64,000 bases of DNA from Nocardia anocheti (GCF_029675105.1 NZ_JAQQFV010000002.1:124001-188000); one strand, 5' to 3'; shown: positions 33,382 to 42,042, numbered from the stretch's first letter. The notes: generated from the sequence alone by a model not told the origin. Numbers and translations are program-made.

Positions 33382-33540
33382 GACCGGGTCCGCGGGGGGC
33401 CGACCGCCCCGCGAATAGTTCGCGAGAAATTTGCCGCGACTGTCGTTAGCATCAAGCAAAGACCAGCACGACCGTTTCGCATCATTCGACAATGGAGCGC
33501 AGCGCCCTGGGCAGGCTCCGGTACGAAGGAGACATCGGCA

Positions 33541-33993
33541 ATGCTCAAAGGTTTCAAGGATTTCCTACTCCGCGGCAATGTGGTCGACCTGGCTACCGCG
33601 GTGGTCCTGGGTACGGCGTTCGTCGCGATCGTCACCGCGTTCACCGACGGGATCATCAATCCGCTGCTGGCCATGTTCGGCGGCACCGACGAGCCGGGCT
33701 GGGGAATCCAGCTCGATCCGGACAAGCCAGCGACCTTCATCGCGATCGGTCCCATCGTCACCGCCGCCATCAACTTCCTGATGATCGCGATCATCCTGTA
33801 CTTCGTGCTGGTGCTGCCCGCCACCATGGCCAAGAAGCGGTTCTCCAAGGCCGACGAGAAGCTCACCGAGAACGAACTGCTCATCCAGATCCGCGACCTG
33901 CTCGCCGCCGACCGGGGCGCGGCGCCCAACGGCAAGCACAGCCTCCTGGGCGAGCAGACCGAAGCCACCGGCGACGGCAAACACACGTACTGA
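33541..33993 (+). CDS. mscL: Large-conductance mechanosensitive channel MscL
   Basis: A 150-aa homopentameric channel that opens under membrane tension to release solutes during osmotic down-shock. The N-terminal MLKGFKDFLLRGNVVDLA amphipathic helix and first membrane helix (AVVLGTAFVAIVTAFT) are near identical to M. tuberculosis MscL; helix 2 is AINFLMIAIILYFVLVLPA. The C-terminal bundle (LTENELLIQIRDLLAA) is present. ATG start with AAGGAG upstream. Ends just before a bidirectional hairpin that separates it from the porin genes. Confidence 0.96.
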   Translation: MLKGFKDFLLRGNVVDLATAVVLGTAFVAIVTAFTDGIINPLLAMFGGTDEPGWGIQLDPDKPATFIAIGPIVTAAINFLMIAIILYFVLVLPATMAKKRFSKADEKLTENELLIQIRDLLAADRGAAPNGKHSLLGEQTEATGDGKHTY

Positions 33994-34018
33994 ATCCGGT
34001 TGGCCACCACAGACTTCC

Positions 34019-34049
34019 GGGGCCCGGTCACCTGAGGTGACCGGGCCCC
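34019..34049. terminator. Bidirectional hairpin between mscL and porin operon
   Basis: GGGGCCCGGTCACC and its exact complement form a 14-bp stem around TGA, located 26 bp after the mscL stop and 19 bp after the last porin stop on the other strand. It lacks a T-run, as is common in actinobacteria, and likely serves both converging transcripts. Confidence 0.75.
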
Positions 34050-34067
34050 GGGCTATCGGATCGCCGA

Positions 34068-34715
34068 TCAGCCGAGGCTGAAGGGCTGGCCCCACAGCGT
34101 GACCCAGCTGATCACGTTATCGGTCTCCACCTCGACGCTGACGAACGAGCGCGCCTGCGCGTAACCGCCGCAGCCGGACAGGCCGATGGTCTCGTCGGCC
34201 CAGGTCACCGAGCCGGACCCGCCCTGGAAGGCGTTGCGGGTCTTGTGCGATTCGTCGCCGTAGTCGTCGGGCATCTCGAGATCGAGGACGTAGAAGGACT
34301 TGGACTGGCCGGGGCCCAGCGTGAGCGAACCGCCGCCCAGACCGACCGCGCTGTCGGCGTCGAAACCGCCCTCGCCCGAGGGCCCGCCACCCGCGATATT
34401 GACCTGGCAGCCGACGGTGTAGCCGGGGAAGATCTTCCCGCCGCCCTCACCCGACACCGTCACCTGGGCACTGCCCGAGACCCACGCATTGCGGTGCGCG
34501 GGCGTCGATCCCATCGACGGATTGATGTTCGCGGATTCCCCGACCATGCTGATGTCGACGACCGTGCCGTCGGACAAGGTCTTGGTGATGTGGCCGCCCG
34601 GCAGCGCGACGAAGGTGTCGGCGTCGGCCGCACCGGTGGAGAACAGACCCAGCGCCATGGTCGCCGCGGCGGTGAGACCGACCGCGCGCGTCAGGCTTGC
34701 AACATTGATCTTCAC
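34068..34715 (-). CDS. MspA-type porin, type A copy 2
   Basis: A 215-aa secreted porin subunit. Signal peptide MKINVASLTRAVGLTAAATM ends GAADA, after which the mature chain starts DTFVALPGGHITK. The conserved MspA beta-barrel path follows: RNAWVSGSAQVTV, FPGYTVGCQVNI with one Cys, a glycine-rich constriction loop, LGPGQSKSFYV, GLSGCGGYAQARSFV and the C-terminal SWVTLWGQPFSLG. MspA octamers form the main hydrophilic channels of the mycolate outer membrane. It is the close paralogue of the gene at 35719-36378. GTG start; the ribosome site is buried in CCCTCGAGGG. Confidence 0.93.
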   Translation of the reverse strand: MKINVASLTRAVGLTAAATMALGLFSTGAADADTFVALPGGHITKTLSDGTVVDISMVGESANINPSMGSTPAHRNAWVSGSAQVTVSGEGGGKIFPGYTVGCQVNIAGGGPSGEGGFDADSAVGLGGGSLTLGPGQSKSFYVLDLEMPDDYGDESHKTRNAFQGGSGSVTWADETIGLSGCGGYAQARSFVSVEVETDNVISWVTLWGQPFSLG

Positions 34716-34775
34716 AGTTGACCCCTCGAGGGTGAATTCGGTTGAGCTAGCGAGAATGTCGTGACTCGGCCGAAC

Positions 34776-35447
34776 TCAGCCGATGCTGAACGGCGCGCCG
34801 TACAGGGTCGTCTTCGAATAGTGGTCACCGATGATCTCGACGACCGTGTACGACCGGGCCTGGGCATAGCCAGCGCACCCCTGGATCTGGATCTCGGCGT
34901 CCTGGTAGTCCACCGAGTAGACACCGGGCTTCAGGATGTCCTTGGAGCTGATCTGGACGAAACTCACCTCGCCGGGACCGAGGTTCAGGCCGATCGAGGC
35001 CTCACCCAGCGGACCGTCCATGGTGTCGGCGCCGACGGCGGCCTGCGCGCTGATCGCCTCGTCACCGATGCTCACCTGGCATCCGACGATGTAGCCCGTA
35101 TTCAGCTGCGACGCACCGTGGGTGGACGAATTGTTGGAGCCGGATCGGTTGGACGGGCCGTTCCACGGACCCACCTCGCCCTCCGGAGTGACCTGCACAT
35201 CGGCGCGCGCGCTGCCCGACACCCACACCACGCGGCCCGCGCCGTTGGCGGCCAGCGACGGGGAGATGACGGCATGCTCGCCGGTGCGGCTCACGGTGAC
35301 ACCTGGACCGTTCTTCTGGCCGTCCGGCAACGGCACGAAGGTATCCGCGTTGGCAGCACCGGCCGACAACAGGCCGATCGTCACGGCCACTGCGGCGCTC
35401 GCGCCCCAGGCGCCGCGACGCACGCGGTTGGTGCGGTTCTCGCTCAT
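34776..35447 (-). CDS. MspA-type porin, type B copy 2
   Basis: A 223-aa porin subunit of a second type. Signal peptide ends AGAANA, mature chain begins DTFVPLPDGQKNG. Features: GRVVWVSGSARADV, a Ser/Asn-rich loop (NRSGSNNSSTHG), NTGYIVGCQVSI, LGPGEVSFVQISSKDI, QGCAGYAQARSYTVVEI and the C-terminal KTTLYGAPFSIG. Types A and B share the barrel plan but differ throughout the loops, so mixed pores are possible. ATG start has GAGGGGAAG ribosome site preceded by CCTCGAGG. A 60-bp gap leads to the type A gene. Confidence 0.92.
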   Translation of the reverse strand: MSENRTNRVRRGAWGASAAVAVTIGLLSAGAANADTFVPLPDGQKNGPGVTVSRTGEHAVISPSLAANGAGRVVWVSGSARADVQVTPEGEVGPWNGPSNRSGSNNSSTHGASQLNTGYIVGCQVSIGDEAISAQAAVGADTMDGPLGEASIGLNLGPGEVSFVQISSKDILKPGVYSVDYQDAEIQIQGCAGYAQARSYTVVEIIGDHYSKTTLYGAPFSIG

Positions 35448-35666
35448 TCTTCCCCTCGAGGTGTACGCAAAATTCGACCTCGACCATCGAGGCCGATATC
35501 TGTGTAGTGCGCCCGGTCCCAGCTGGGGTGTGCCACAAGGCAATCACCGCTGGCAACAGAGCAGAGCGCTCTGCCGGGAGGTGGATCGAGAAAGCTGAAA
35601 GCCGCCACAAACATAATGAGCCGACCGGCCGATGTCCAGCGCCTTGCGAATTCGGCGAAATGCCAA

Positions 35667-35696
35667 ACGGGCCGGTCGCTCGCGCGACCGGCCCGT
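35667..35696 (-). terminator. Terminator after porin A1
   Basis: ACGGGCCGGTCGC and its exact complement form a 13-bp stem with a 4-nt loop, followed on the minus strand by TTTGGCATTTCG. It lies 23 bp after the A1 stop and splits the porin array into two transcripts. Confidence 0.75.
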
Positions 35697-35718
35697 GATG
35701 TGTTCGGGATATGGCGAA

Positions 35719-36378
35719 TCAGCCGAGGCTGAAAGGCTGACCCCACAGCGTGACCCAGCTGATCACATTGTCGGTTTCCACCTCGACGCTGACGAACGCG
35801 CGCGCCTGGGCGTACCCGGCGCAGCCCGACAGGCCGATGGTGGTGTCGGACCAGGTCACCGAGCCGGAGCCGTCGGCGAACTTGTTCGACTTGCCGTGCG
35901 ACTCCGAGCCGTAGTCGTCGGCCTTCTCGATGTCGAGCACGTAGAACGAGGACGACTGGCCGGGGCCGAGCGAGAGCTCACCGCCGGTGCTCACGCCCGC
36001 GTCGACATTGCCCTCCCAGTCGCTGCCCAGATCGCCACCGCCGGAGACACCGCCGCCGGAGATGTTGACCTGGCAGCCCACGGTGTAGCCGGGGAAGATC
36101 TTGCCCGAGCCGCCGTCGGAGACGGTGACCTGCGCGCTGCCCGAGACCCACGCGTTGCGGTGGACCGGGGTGGCGCCCATCGACGGGCTGATGTTGGCCG
36201 ACTCGCCGACCAGGCTGATGTCGACGACGGTGCCGTCGGAGAGGACCTTGGTGATGTGTCCGCCCGGCAGCGGAACGAAGGTGTCGGCGTTGGCCGCACC
36301 CGTGGAGAACAGGCCGACGGCCACGGTGGCCGCGGCCCCGACACCGGCTGCCTTCGCCAGGTACTTACGGTTGATCAT
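35719..36378 (-). CDS. MspA-type porin, type A copy 1
   Basis: A 219-aa porin subunit. Signal peptide MINRKYLAKAAGVGAAATV ends GAANA; mature start DTFVPLPGGHITKVL. Same barrel elements as the type A copy at 34068-34715, with most differences in the glycine-rich loop near residue 125 (GGGVSGGGDLGSDWEG), which should line the pore constriction and so change its charge. C-terminus SWVTLWGQPFSLG is identical. ATG start with GAGGG site. It is the second gene of the first unit and is followed by a strong hairpin. Confidence 0.93.
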   Translation of the reverse strand: MINRKYLAKAAGVGAAATVAVGLFSTGAANADTFVPLPGGHITKVLSDGTVVDISLVGESANISPSMGATPVHRNAWVSGSAQVTVSDGGSGKIFPGYTVGCQVNISGGGVSGGGDLGSDWEGNVDAGVSTGGELSLGPGQSSSFYVLDIEKADDYGSESHGKSNKFADGSGSVTWSDTTIGLSGCAGYAQARAFVSVEVETDNVISWVTLWGQPFSLG

Positions 36379-36443
36379 TGATTTTTCCCTCGAGGAGTGA
36401 GTTCGCCGCAGCGAGAAGAAGATTCGTACCGGTTCGACAGACG

Positions 36444-37124
36444 TCAGCCGATGCTGAACGGCATCCCGTAGAGGGTGGTCTTCGAGTAGTGGTCGCCGAT
36501 GATCTCGACCACGGTGTACGCCCGGGCCTGCGCGTAACCGGCGCAGCCCTGGATCTCGATCTCCGCGTCCTGGTAATCGATGGCGTAGGTGCCCGCCTTC
36601 AGGATGTCCTTCGAGCTGATCTGGACGAACTTGACCTCGCCCGGGCCCAGGTTGACGCCGATCGAGCCACCCGCGGTCACGCCGCCGGTGCTGATGCCGC
36701 CGGACACACCGGCGCCGATCGCGTCGTCGGCGATGCTCACCTGGCAACCGACGATGTAGCCGGTGTTCAGCTGGGAGGTGCCGTGGGTGGAGGAGTTGTT
36801 GGAACCGGGGCGGCCCGACGGACCGTTCCAGGGGCCGACTTCGCCCTCGGGGGTCTCGGCGACCTCGGCGATCGCGGTGCCCGAGACCCAGACGACGCGA
36901 CCCGCGCCGTTGGCGGCCATCGACGGGGAGATCAGGGCGTGCTCGGCGGTGCGGGTGATGGTCACTCCGGCAGGGCTGACCTTCTGACCGTCCGGCAACG
37001 GTACGAAGGTATCGGCGTTGGCGGCACCGGTCGACAGCAGGCCGAAGGCCACGGCGGCCGCGGCAGCGCCGACGCTCGCGGCGCGGGCGCCACGACGCAC
37101 ACCAGTGGTGCGGTTCTCGCTCAT
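36444..37124 (-). CDS. MspA-type porin, type B copy 1
   Basis: A 226-aa porin subunit, first gene of the array. Signal peptide MSENRTTGVRRGARAASVGA ends GAANA, mature start DTFVPLPDGQKVSP. Features match the type B copy at 34776-35447: GRVVWVSGTA, loop GRPGSNNSSTHG, NTGYIVGCQVSIADD, a longer Gly/Ala loop (GAGVSGGISTGGVTAGG) and C-terminal KTTLYGMPFSIG. ATG start at 37124 with GAGGGGAAG. A long AT-richer upstream region suggests controlled expression. Confidence 0.93.
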   Translation of the reverse strand: MSENRTTGVRRGARAASVGAAAAAVAFGLLSTGAANADTFVPLPDGQKVSPAGVTITRTAEHALISPSMAANGAGRVVWVSGTAIAEVAETPEGEVGPWNGPSGRPGSNNSSTHGTSQLNTGYIVGCQVSIADDAIGAGVSGGISTGGVTAGGSIGVNLGPGEVKFVQISSKDILKAGTYAIDYQDAEIEIQGCAGYAQARAYTVVEIIGDHYSKTTLYGMPFSIG

Positions 37125-37531
37125 ACTTCCCCTCATCAGGTGTCTAACAGCCGGTCTCGACTTTCGAGACCGAACGGGTGGACCTCACAGGCCCAGCTCA
37201 GTGTGTCGCCCCTTTGTTGCCGTTGCGTAACCAACTGTTATTTCGACGATACGGCGGGGGCTGTGCGCGGAACCCGAGCCAGGGTTCCGCCAAAGGGGGT
37301 TGATCGACACACGGAGCGGGGTGGTGAGGGCCGGTAGTTGCTGGCCCGATGGCGAACATTAAACGCTGCGGCGGCTTTACGCCAAGGAAAGAGTTCGTAA
37401 ATTTCAGCGTCGACACAGACACGGATGCGCACATCGCAACATGCTTTGACGTGCATTTATGCATCAGTGTCCGGGAGCGTCAACCGGGATCGACGGAGCC
37501 GGAGCGAACCGGACAAAGGGTGCTTATACGA
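37125..37531. other. Porin-array upstream region, about 400 bp, relatively AT-rich
   Basis: No gene could be supported. Notable parts: a 9-bp stem-loop CGGTCTCGA/TCGAGACCG at 37152-37172, 28 bp before the first porin start; an AT-richer stretch about 37205-37250 that could hold the promoter; and a further low-GC section 37340-37470 (for example GTGCATTTATGCAT). Compared with other gaps in the window it is long and low in GC, consistent with a regulated promoter and leader. Confidence 0.5.
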
Positions 37532-37557
37532 CAAAAGACCACGCTGTCGCGTGGTCT
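37532..37557 (-). terminator. Terminator after the moaB2 operon
   Basis: AGACCACGC and GCGTGGTCT form a 9-bp stem with loop TGTC; read on the minus strand it is followed by TTTTGTCG. It stops transcription coming from moaB2 and the small gene after it. Confidence 0.75.
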
Positions 37558-37647
37558 CGGGGAATTCGTCACCGCTTCGCAATCACCGCGAACAATACAT
37601 TCCGGTGAGGTTTTATTACCGGAGCGTTACGCGGGATAACGGTGCGG

Positions 37648-37836
37648 TCACCCGTGGTGCGGCGGAACCTGCGCGCGCAGCCATTCGTCATTGTCGCCCG
37701 AGTGCTCCGAACCACGTTCGTCCCGGGTGGTTTCGGGCAGCACGTCACCGAAGATCCGGGCCAGGCGCAGGGCCTCGGCGGCCTTGCGCCGGGCCGCGTC
37801 CCGCTGCTCCGGTGAGGTGCTGTCCGACGTCGTCAT
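37648..37836 (-). CDS. Small conserved-type protein after moaB2
   Basis: A 62-aa charged, helical protein: MTTSDSTSPEQRDAARRKAA, EALRLARIFGDVLPETTRDE, ending in a disordered acidic tail and His pair. No family recognised, but reading-frame composition is coding-like, the ATG lies 5 bp after the moaB2 stop, and a terminator follows, so it is very likely a real gene at the end of the pepD-moaB2 transcript. Its length, an Arg/Ala amphipathic helix and no signal peptide suggest a cytosolic adaptor. Confidence 0.65.
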   Translation of the reverse strand: MTTSDSTSPEQRDAARRKAAEALRLARIFGDVLPETTRDERGSEHSGDNDEWLRAQVPPHHG

Positions 37837-37841
37837 CGAGC

Positions 37842-38342
37842 TCACTCGTCCAATCCGGAGAGCTCGCCGATCACCTTGCTGGCCAACGGACCCAGCGTCG
37901 CCATGCCGTCGCGGATGGCCGCGCGGGTGCCCGGCAGATTCACCACCAGGGTGCTGCCGGAGATCCCGGCGACACCGCGCGAGAGGCCCGCGTCGAGCGA
38001 ACCGGCGACGCGACCGGACGCGCGCAACGCCTCGGTGATGCCCGGCAGATCGCGGTCGAGCACCTGGGTGGTGGCCTCGGGGGTGACATCGCGCGGGGAC
38101 ATACCGGTGCCACCGACCGAGATCACCAGGTCGACACCGCCGATCACCGCGGTGTTGAGCGCGTTGCGGATCTCGACCTCCTCGGCCTGCACGCTCACCG
38201 AGGCGTCGACGAGAAAGCCCGCCTCGTTGAGGAGTTCGGTGACGAGCGGGCCGAGCGAATCCACCCCGCCATGCGCGGTTCGATCGTCGACGACAACAAC
38301 CAGTGCACGCCCTGCCACGGGAGCATCGATGTCCATGCTCAT
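37842..38342 (-). CDS. moaB2: MoaB/MogA-family molybdopterin protein
   Basis: A 166-aa molybdopterin adenylyltransferase-type protein. The binding motif LVISVGGTGMSPRDVTPEAT is complete, and ALVVVVDDRTAHGG opens the Rossmann-like fold; VVNLPGTRAAIRDGM closes it. MogA-type enzymes adenylate molybdopterin with ATP before molybdenum insertion. The gene follows pepD, as moaB2 (Rv0984) does in M. tuberculosis, where its link to the stress protease is unexplained. ATG 38342 was chosen; an ATG two codons later is possible. Other molybdopterin genes are absent here apart from the repurposed glp. Confidence 0.9.
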   Translation of the reverse strand: MSMDIDAPVAGRALVVVVDDRTAHGGVDSLGPLVTELLNEAGFLVDASVSVQAEEVEIRNALNTAVIGGVDLVISVGGTGMSPRDVTPEATTQVLDRDLPGITEALRASGRVAGSLDAGLSRGVAGISGSTLVVNLPGTRAAIRDGMATLGPLASKVIGELSGLDE

Positions 38343-38383
38343 CACCGTAGCGCCTACACACGACAGCGCAGCGCTCGAACGCA

Positions 38384-39772
38384 TCATCGGCCACCCTCGG
38401 CCGCGGCGGCGGTGAGCGTGACCTCGACGGTCTTGGCGTTACCGCCCTGCTCATCGGTGTAGGTGAGCTTCACCTTGTCGCCCGGCTGGTGCGAGCGGAC
38501 CGCGGCGATGAGCGCGTCACCGGAGTCGATCGGCCGGTCGTCGAGGCGGGTGACGACCGCGCCCACCGGGATGCCCGCCGCGGCGGCGGGGCTGTCGGGG
38601 GTCACCTCGAGCACCCGCGCGGCCGAGTCCTGCGGGCGCAGCTTGATGCCGATCTGGGCGTAGGTGGCGTGGCCGGTCTTGATCAGTTCGTCGGCCACGC
38701 GGCGGGCCTGGTCGACCGGGATCGCGAACCCGAGGCCGATGGAACCGCTCTGGGCGCCCGCCGCCTCGCCGCCGAGACTGGCGATGGCGGTGTTGATGCC
38801 GATGAGTTTGCCCTGTCCGTCGACGAGCGCGCCGCCGGAGTTGCCGGGGTTGATCGCGGCGTCGGTCTGGATCGCGTCGATCACCGGGTTCACCCCGCTG
38901 GGCACGCCCTCACCGCTGGTGGAGACCGGTCGGTTGAGCGCCGAGACGATGCCGGTGGTGACGGTACCGGCCAGGCCGAGCGGGGACCCGATGGCGATCA
39001 CCGACTGACCCACCGCCAGCCCGTCGGAGGTGCCCAGCTCGATCGGGGTGAGGCCGGTCTTGCCGCTGACCTTGATGACGGCCAGATCCGAGACGGGATC
39101 GGCGCCGATCATGGTGGCCGGGGCGGTGCTGCCGTCGCTGAAGACGACCTCCATCTTGGCGCCGCTGCCCGCGCCCGCGGCCACGTGGTTGTTGGTGAGG
39201 ATCAGCCCGTCGGAGGACAGCACCACCCCGGAACCCTCCCCGGAGGCGCGATTGCCCGCGACCTTGATCATCACGACACTCGGCAGCACCCGCTGCGCGA
39301 CGGCCTGGGTGGACCCGGCGGGGGCGTTGGCGACATTGTTCACCGCGGGCTTGGGCGCCTCGAGCGCATTGGTGACGGTCGCGGCGTCCGAGCCGGTGGC
39401 CAGCACGCCGACCGCGCCGCCGATACCGCCGCTGACCAGCGCGATCGCCGTCGCCCCCGCGATCAGTCCCAGCCGCAGCGGCTTGCGCGGCGCGGCCGGG
39501 GCCGGACCGTAGGGGCCGGGATGACCGCCCTGCGCGGGGCCACCGAAGGCGGGCGGAACGGCGGCGTACCCCTGCCCGGTGTAGCCGCCGTGCTCGCCCT
39601 GCGGAGGGGCCGCGTAACCCTGCCCGGTATGCGCGGCCGCGAAGCCCTGCTCGCCCTGCGGGGGAATGGCATAGCCCTGGGCGGGCGGCGGGCCGTACGG
39701 ATGGGGATGATCCGCGCCACCCGCTCCGGCACCGGGCTGGTCAGCGGGTCGCTGCTGGGGATCGTCGGTCAT
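38384..39772 (-). CDS. pepD: HtrA/DegP-type membrane-anchored serine protease PepD
   Basis: A 462-aa envelope quality-control protease. Residues 1-97 are a cytosolic Pro/Gly/Gln-rich low-complexity region with PPQGE repeats; one membrane helix spans ~100-125; the trypsin-like domain carries the triad His196 (TNNHV), Asp229 (SDLAVIK) and Ser312 (GNSGGAL); a PDZ domain (~375-455) ends the protein. All catalytic residues are present. It lies directly downstream of mprB on the same strand, as in M. tuberculosis, where MprA and SigE induce pepD under envelope stress. The cytosolic repeat is longer than I would expect for mycobacterial PepD. Confidence 0.94.
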   Translation of the reverse strand: MTDDPQQRPADQPGAGAGGADHPHPYGPPPAQGYAIPPQGEQGFAAAHTGQGYAAPPQGEHGGYTGQGYAAVPPAFGGPAQGGHPGPYGPAPAAPRKPLRLGLIAGATAIALVSGGIGGAVGVLATGSDAATVTNALEAPKPAVNNVANAPAGSTQAVAQRVLPSVVMIKVAGNRASGEGSGVVLSSDGLILTNNHVAAGAGSGAKMEVVFSDGSTAPATMIGADPVSDLAVIKVSGKTGLTPIELGTSDGLAVGQSVIAIGSPLGLAGTVTTGIVSALNRPVSTSGEGVPSGVNPVIDAIQTDAAINPGNSGGALVDGQGKLIGINTAIASLGGEAAGAQSGSIGLGFAIPVDQARRVADELIKTGHATYAQIGIKLRPQDSAARVLEVTPDSPAAAAGIPVGAVVTRLDDRPIDSGDALIAAVRSHQPGDKVKLTYTDEQGGNAKTVEVTLTAAAAEGGR

Positions 39773-39870
39773 GGTTTCAGTCTCCTCACGCTTGCCGACC
39801 AGCTTCGCGACGGCTACTGAGAGGCGCCTGAGATCGCGCCGTCAGTTTTCCGAGACTCCGGTTCCGGCGC

Positions 39871-41325
39871 TCAGATCGCCGCGGTTTCGTCGGGGAACAC
39901 CGGCGCCTCACCGGGCAGCACGATCCGCACCAGCGCGCCGCCGCGCGGGGAGGTGTCCACCACGATGGTGCCACCATGCTTGGTCACCACCTGCTTGACG
40001 ATGGCCAGCCCGAGCCCGGAACCGGGCATCGAGCGCGAGGCCGTGGTCCGGTAGAAGCGCTCGAAGACCAGCTCCCGCTCCCCCGGCGGAATGCCGGGAC
40101 CGGCGTCGCCGACCGACAGTTCCAGCAGGCCCTCGCCCACCGGACGCATGGCGATGCGGACCTCGCCCTCGGGCGGGCTCCACTTGGCGGCGTTGTCGAG
40201 CACGTTCAGCACCGCGCGTTCCAGCCCCGCCTCGTGCCCGTAGACGAACCAGGGCCGCAGTTCGGCGGTGAAGGTGATGCCGGTGCCACGGCGACGGGCC
40301 CGCTCCAGCGCGCGCTCGGCCACGTCGCCCAGATCCACCCGGTCGTAGACGGTTTCGGGGGCGTCCTCGCGGGCCAGGTCGACCAGGTCGCCGACCAGGG
40401 TGGACAGCTCCTCGATCTGGGCCACCACGTCGGCGCGCAGTTCGGCCATGTCCTCGTCGGGCAACTGGGGCGCGCCCGGCCTGCCCGAGGCGATGAGTAG
40501 TTCCATGTTGGTGCGCAGCGAGGTCAGCGGGGTGCGCAGCTCGTGGCCCGCGTCGGCGACGAGACGACGCTGACGATCGCGCGATTCGGCCAGCGCGCGC
40601 AGCATGGTGTTGAAACTCTCGGTGAGCCGGGCCAGTTCGTCGTCACCGGTGACCGGGATCGGGGTGAGGTCGTCGGTGCGCGCGACCCGCTCGGTGGCGG
40701 CGGTGAGCCGGGCGATCGGACGCAGCCCGGTGCGGCCCACCGCGGTGCCCGCCGCGGCGGCCAGCACCACGCCGCAGGCGCCGACCACGAACAGCAGCCA
40801 GGCCAGCCGGTCGAGCACCTCGCGGGTGCGGTAGAGCTTCTGGGAGATGATCAGGGTGGCGCCGCTGTTGGTGCGCGCGGCGAGGACCCGCTGGTCACCG
40901 ACGGTGCGCAGCGACGAGTTGAGCTTGCCGTCGGCCACGGCGAGTTCCTGGGTGCCGACCGGCGGAATGGTCTGCTGGGGCGGCATGTAGGGCTTGTGGT
41001 CGGCGTAGATCAGCGCCACGCCGACATCGTTGGAGAACAGCCCGGCCAGCACGATCGACTGGAAGCCGAGCATCTCGAAGTTGTTGTTGATCATGGTGGC
41101 CGCGCGCGCCTCGAGCTGGGCGTCGACATCGTCGTAGAGCGAGCGCGCCACCAGCGCGTAGGCGGCGATGGAGGTCACCGCCACGGCGATGAGTACCACC
41201 GAGGCGGCCAGTAACGTCACCCGCCAGCGCAGCGAGACCGAGCGCGTCAGCGGCATCGGCGGACGCATCTCGCCCGCGTCGGGCGGGCGGCGCAGGGCCG
41301 CGACCGCGGGCTCCTTGTGTGCCAT
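39871..41325 (-). CDS. mprB: Envelope-stress sensor histidine kinase MprB
   Basis: A 484-aa membrane kinase: helix 1 at ~36-60, an extracytoplasmic domain ~60-172, helix 2 at ~173-195, HAMP ~195-250, phospho-acceptor His261 in DAGHELRTPLTSL, and ATPase motifs LNVLDNAAKWSPP (N box), DAGPGIPPGE (G1) and GSGLGLAIVKQV (G2). It should phosphorylate MprA in response to surfactants, antibiotics or unfolded exported protein. ATG start lies 9 bp after the mprA stop, so the two form an operon with pepD following. Sequence looks fully functional. Confidence 0.94.
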   Translation of the reverse strand: MAHKEPAVAALRRPPDAGEMRPPMPLTRSVSLRWRVTLLAASVVLIAVAVTSIAAYALVARSLYDDVDAQLEARAATMINNNFEMLGFQSIVLAGLFSNDVGVALIYADHKPYMPPQQTIPPVGTQELAVADGKLNSSLRTVGDQRVLAARTNSGATLIISQKLYRTREVLDRLAWLLFVVGACGVVLAAAAGTAVGRTGLRPIARLTAATERVARTDDLTPIPVTGDDELARLTESFNTMLRALAESRDRQRRLVADAGHELRTPLTSLRTNMELLIASGRPGAPQLPDEDMAELRADVVAQIEELSTLVGDLVDLAREDAPETVYDRVDLGDVAERALERARRRGTGITFTAELRPWFVYGHEAGLERAVLNVLDNAAKWSPPEGEVRIAMRPVGEGLLELSVGDAGPGIPPGERELVFERFYRTTASRSMPGSGLGLAIVKQVVTKHGGTIVVDTSPRGGALVRIVLPGEAPVFPDETAAI

Positions 41326-41334
41326 GTCCGCCGC

Positions 41335-42021
41335 CTACGGAGGGGTCTCGCGCAGCACGTAGCCCACGCCACGCACGGTGTGGATCAGCCGCAGCTCGCC
41401 GTCGGCCTCGGTCTTGCGGCGCAGATAGCCGATGTAGACCTCGAGCGCGTTGCCGGAGGTGGGAAAGTCGTAGCCCCACACCTCCTCGAGGATGCGGCCG
41501 CGGGTGAGCACCCGACGCGGATTGGCCATCAGCATCTCCAACAGGGAGAACTCGGTGCGGGTCAGGCTGATGGCGCGATCGCCGCGCGCGACCTCCCGGG
41601 TGACCGGATCCAGCGACAGATCGGCGAACACCATCGCCTCCGACGCCTCACCCGCGTCGGGGGTTCGTCGACGCAGCAGCGCGCGTAAACGCGCCAGCAA
41701 TTCCTCCAACGCGAATGGTTTCGGCAAATAATCGTCGGCACCGGCGTCGAGACCGGCCACCCGTTCGGAGACCGAATCGCGGGCGGTCAAAACGAGAATC
41801 GGCAGATCGTCGCCGGTGCTGCGCAGCCTGCGGCACACTTCCAGGCCGTCCAGGCGCGGCATCATCACGTCGAGCACGAGAGCATCGGGCCTGGCAGCGG
41901 TCACTTTCTCGAGCGCGTCCATGCCGTCCACCGCCAGGTCGACGGTGTAGCCGTTGAAGCTCAGTGACCGGCGCAGGGATTCCCGCACGGCACGGTCGTC
42001 GTCGACTACCAGAATGCGCAT
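41335..42021 (-). CDS. mprA: Response regulator MprA (OmpR family)
   Basis: A 228-aa regulator. Receiver domain: [11 protein letters not shown] acidic pocket, phospho-site Asp51 in [11 protein letters not shown], and the KPF switch lysine ([10 protein letters not shown]). The winged-helix OmpR domain follows: [46 protein letters not shown] and [11 protein letters not shown]. MprA controls pepD, sigE and itself in mycobacteria. ATG start at 42021. A pair of direct repeats lies 22-39 bp upstream, a good candidate for the autoregulatory MprA box. Confidence 0.95.
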   Translation of the reverse strand: MRILVVDDDRAVRESLRRSLSFNGYTVDLAVDGMDALEKVTAARPDALVLDVMMPRLDGLEVCRRLRSTGDDLPILVLTARDSVSERVAGLDAGADDYLPKPFALEELLARLRALLRRRTPDAGEASEAMVFADLSLDPVTREVARGDRAISLTRTEFSLLEMLMANPRRVLTRGRILEEVWGYDFPTSGNALEVYIGYLRRKTEADGELRLIHTVRGVGYVLRETPP

Positions 42022-42042
42022 GCGCCCAGTTTGCCGTGACCG

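Larger units (their letters stand above)
34068..37124 (-). repeat. Tandem duplication of a two-gene porin unit
   Basis: The order in the direction of transcription is B1 (37124-36444), A1 (36378-35719), B2 (35447-34776), A2 (34715-34068). B1 and B2 share start MSENRT, Ser/Asn loop and end PFSIG; A1 and A2 share GGHITK, SANI-PSMG and end QPFSLG. B-A gaps are about 60-65 bp in both units and each unit ends in a GC-rich hairpin. This is best explained by one unequal duplication of a B-A pair. Confidence 0.85.

Noticed and set aside
34019..34049. Transposon terminal inverted repeat or attachment site
   Set aside because: A simple hairpin between converging genes with no flanking duplication or transposase; better explained as a bidirectional terminator.
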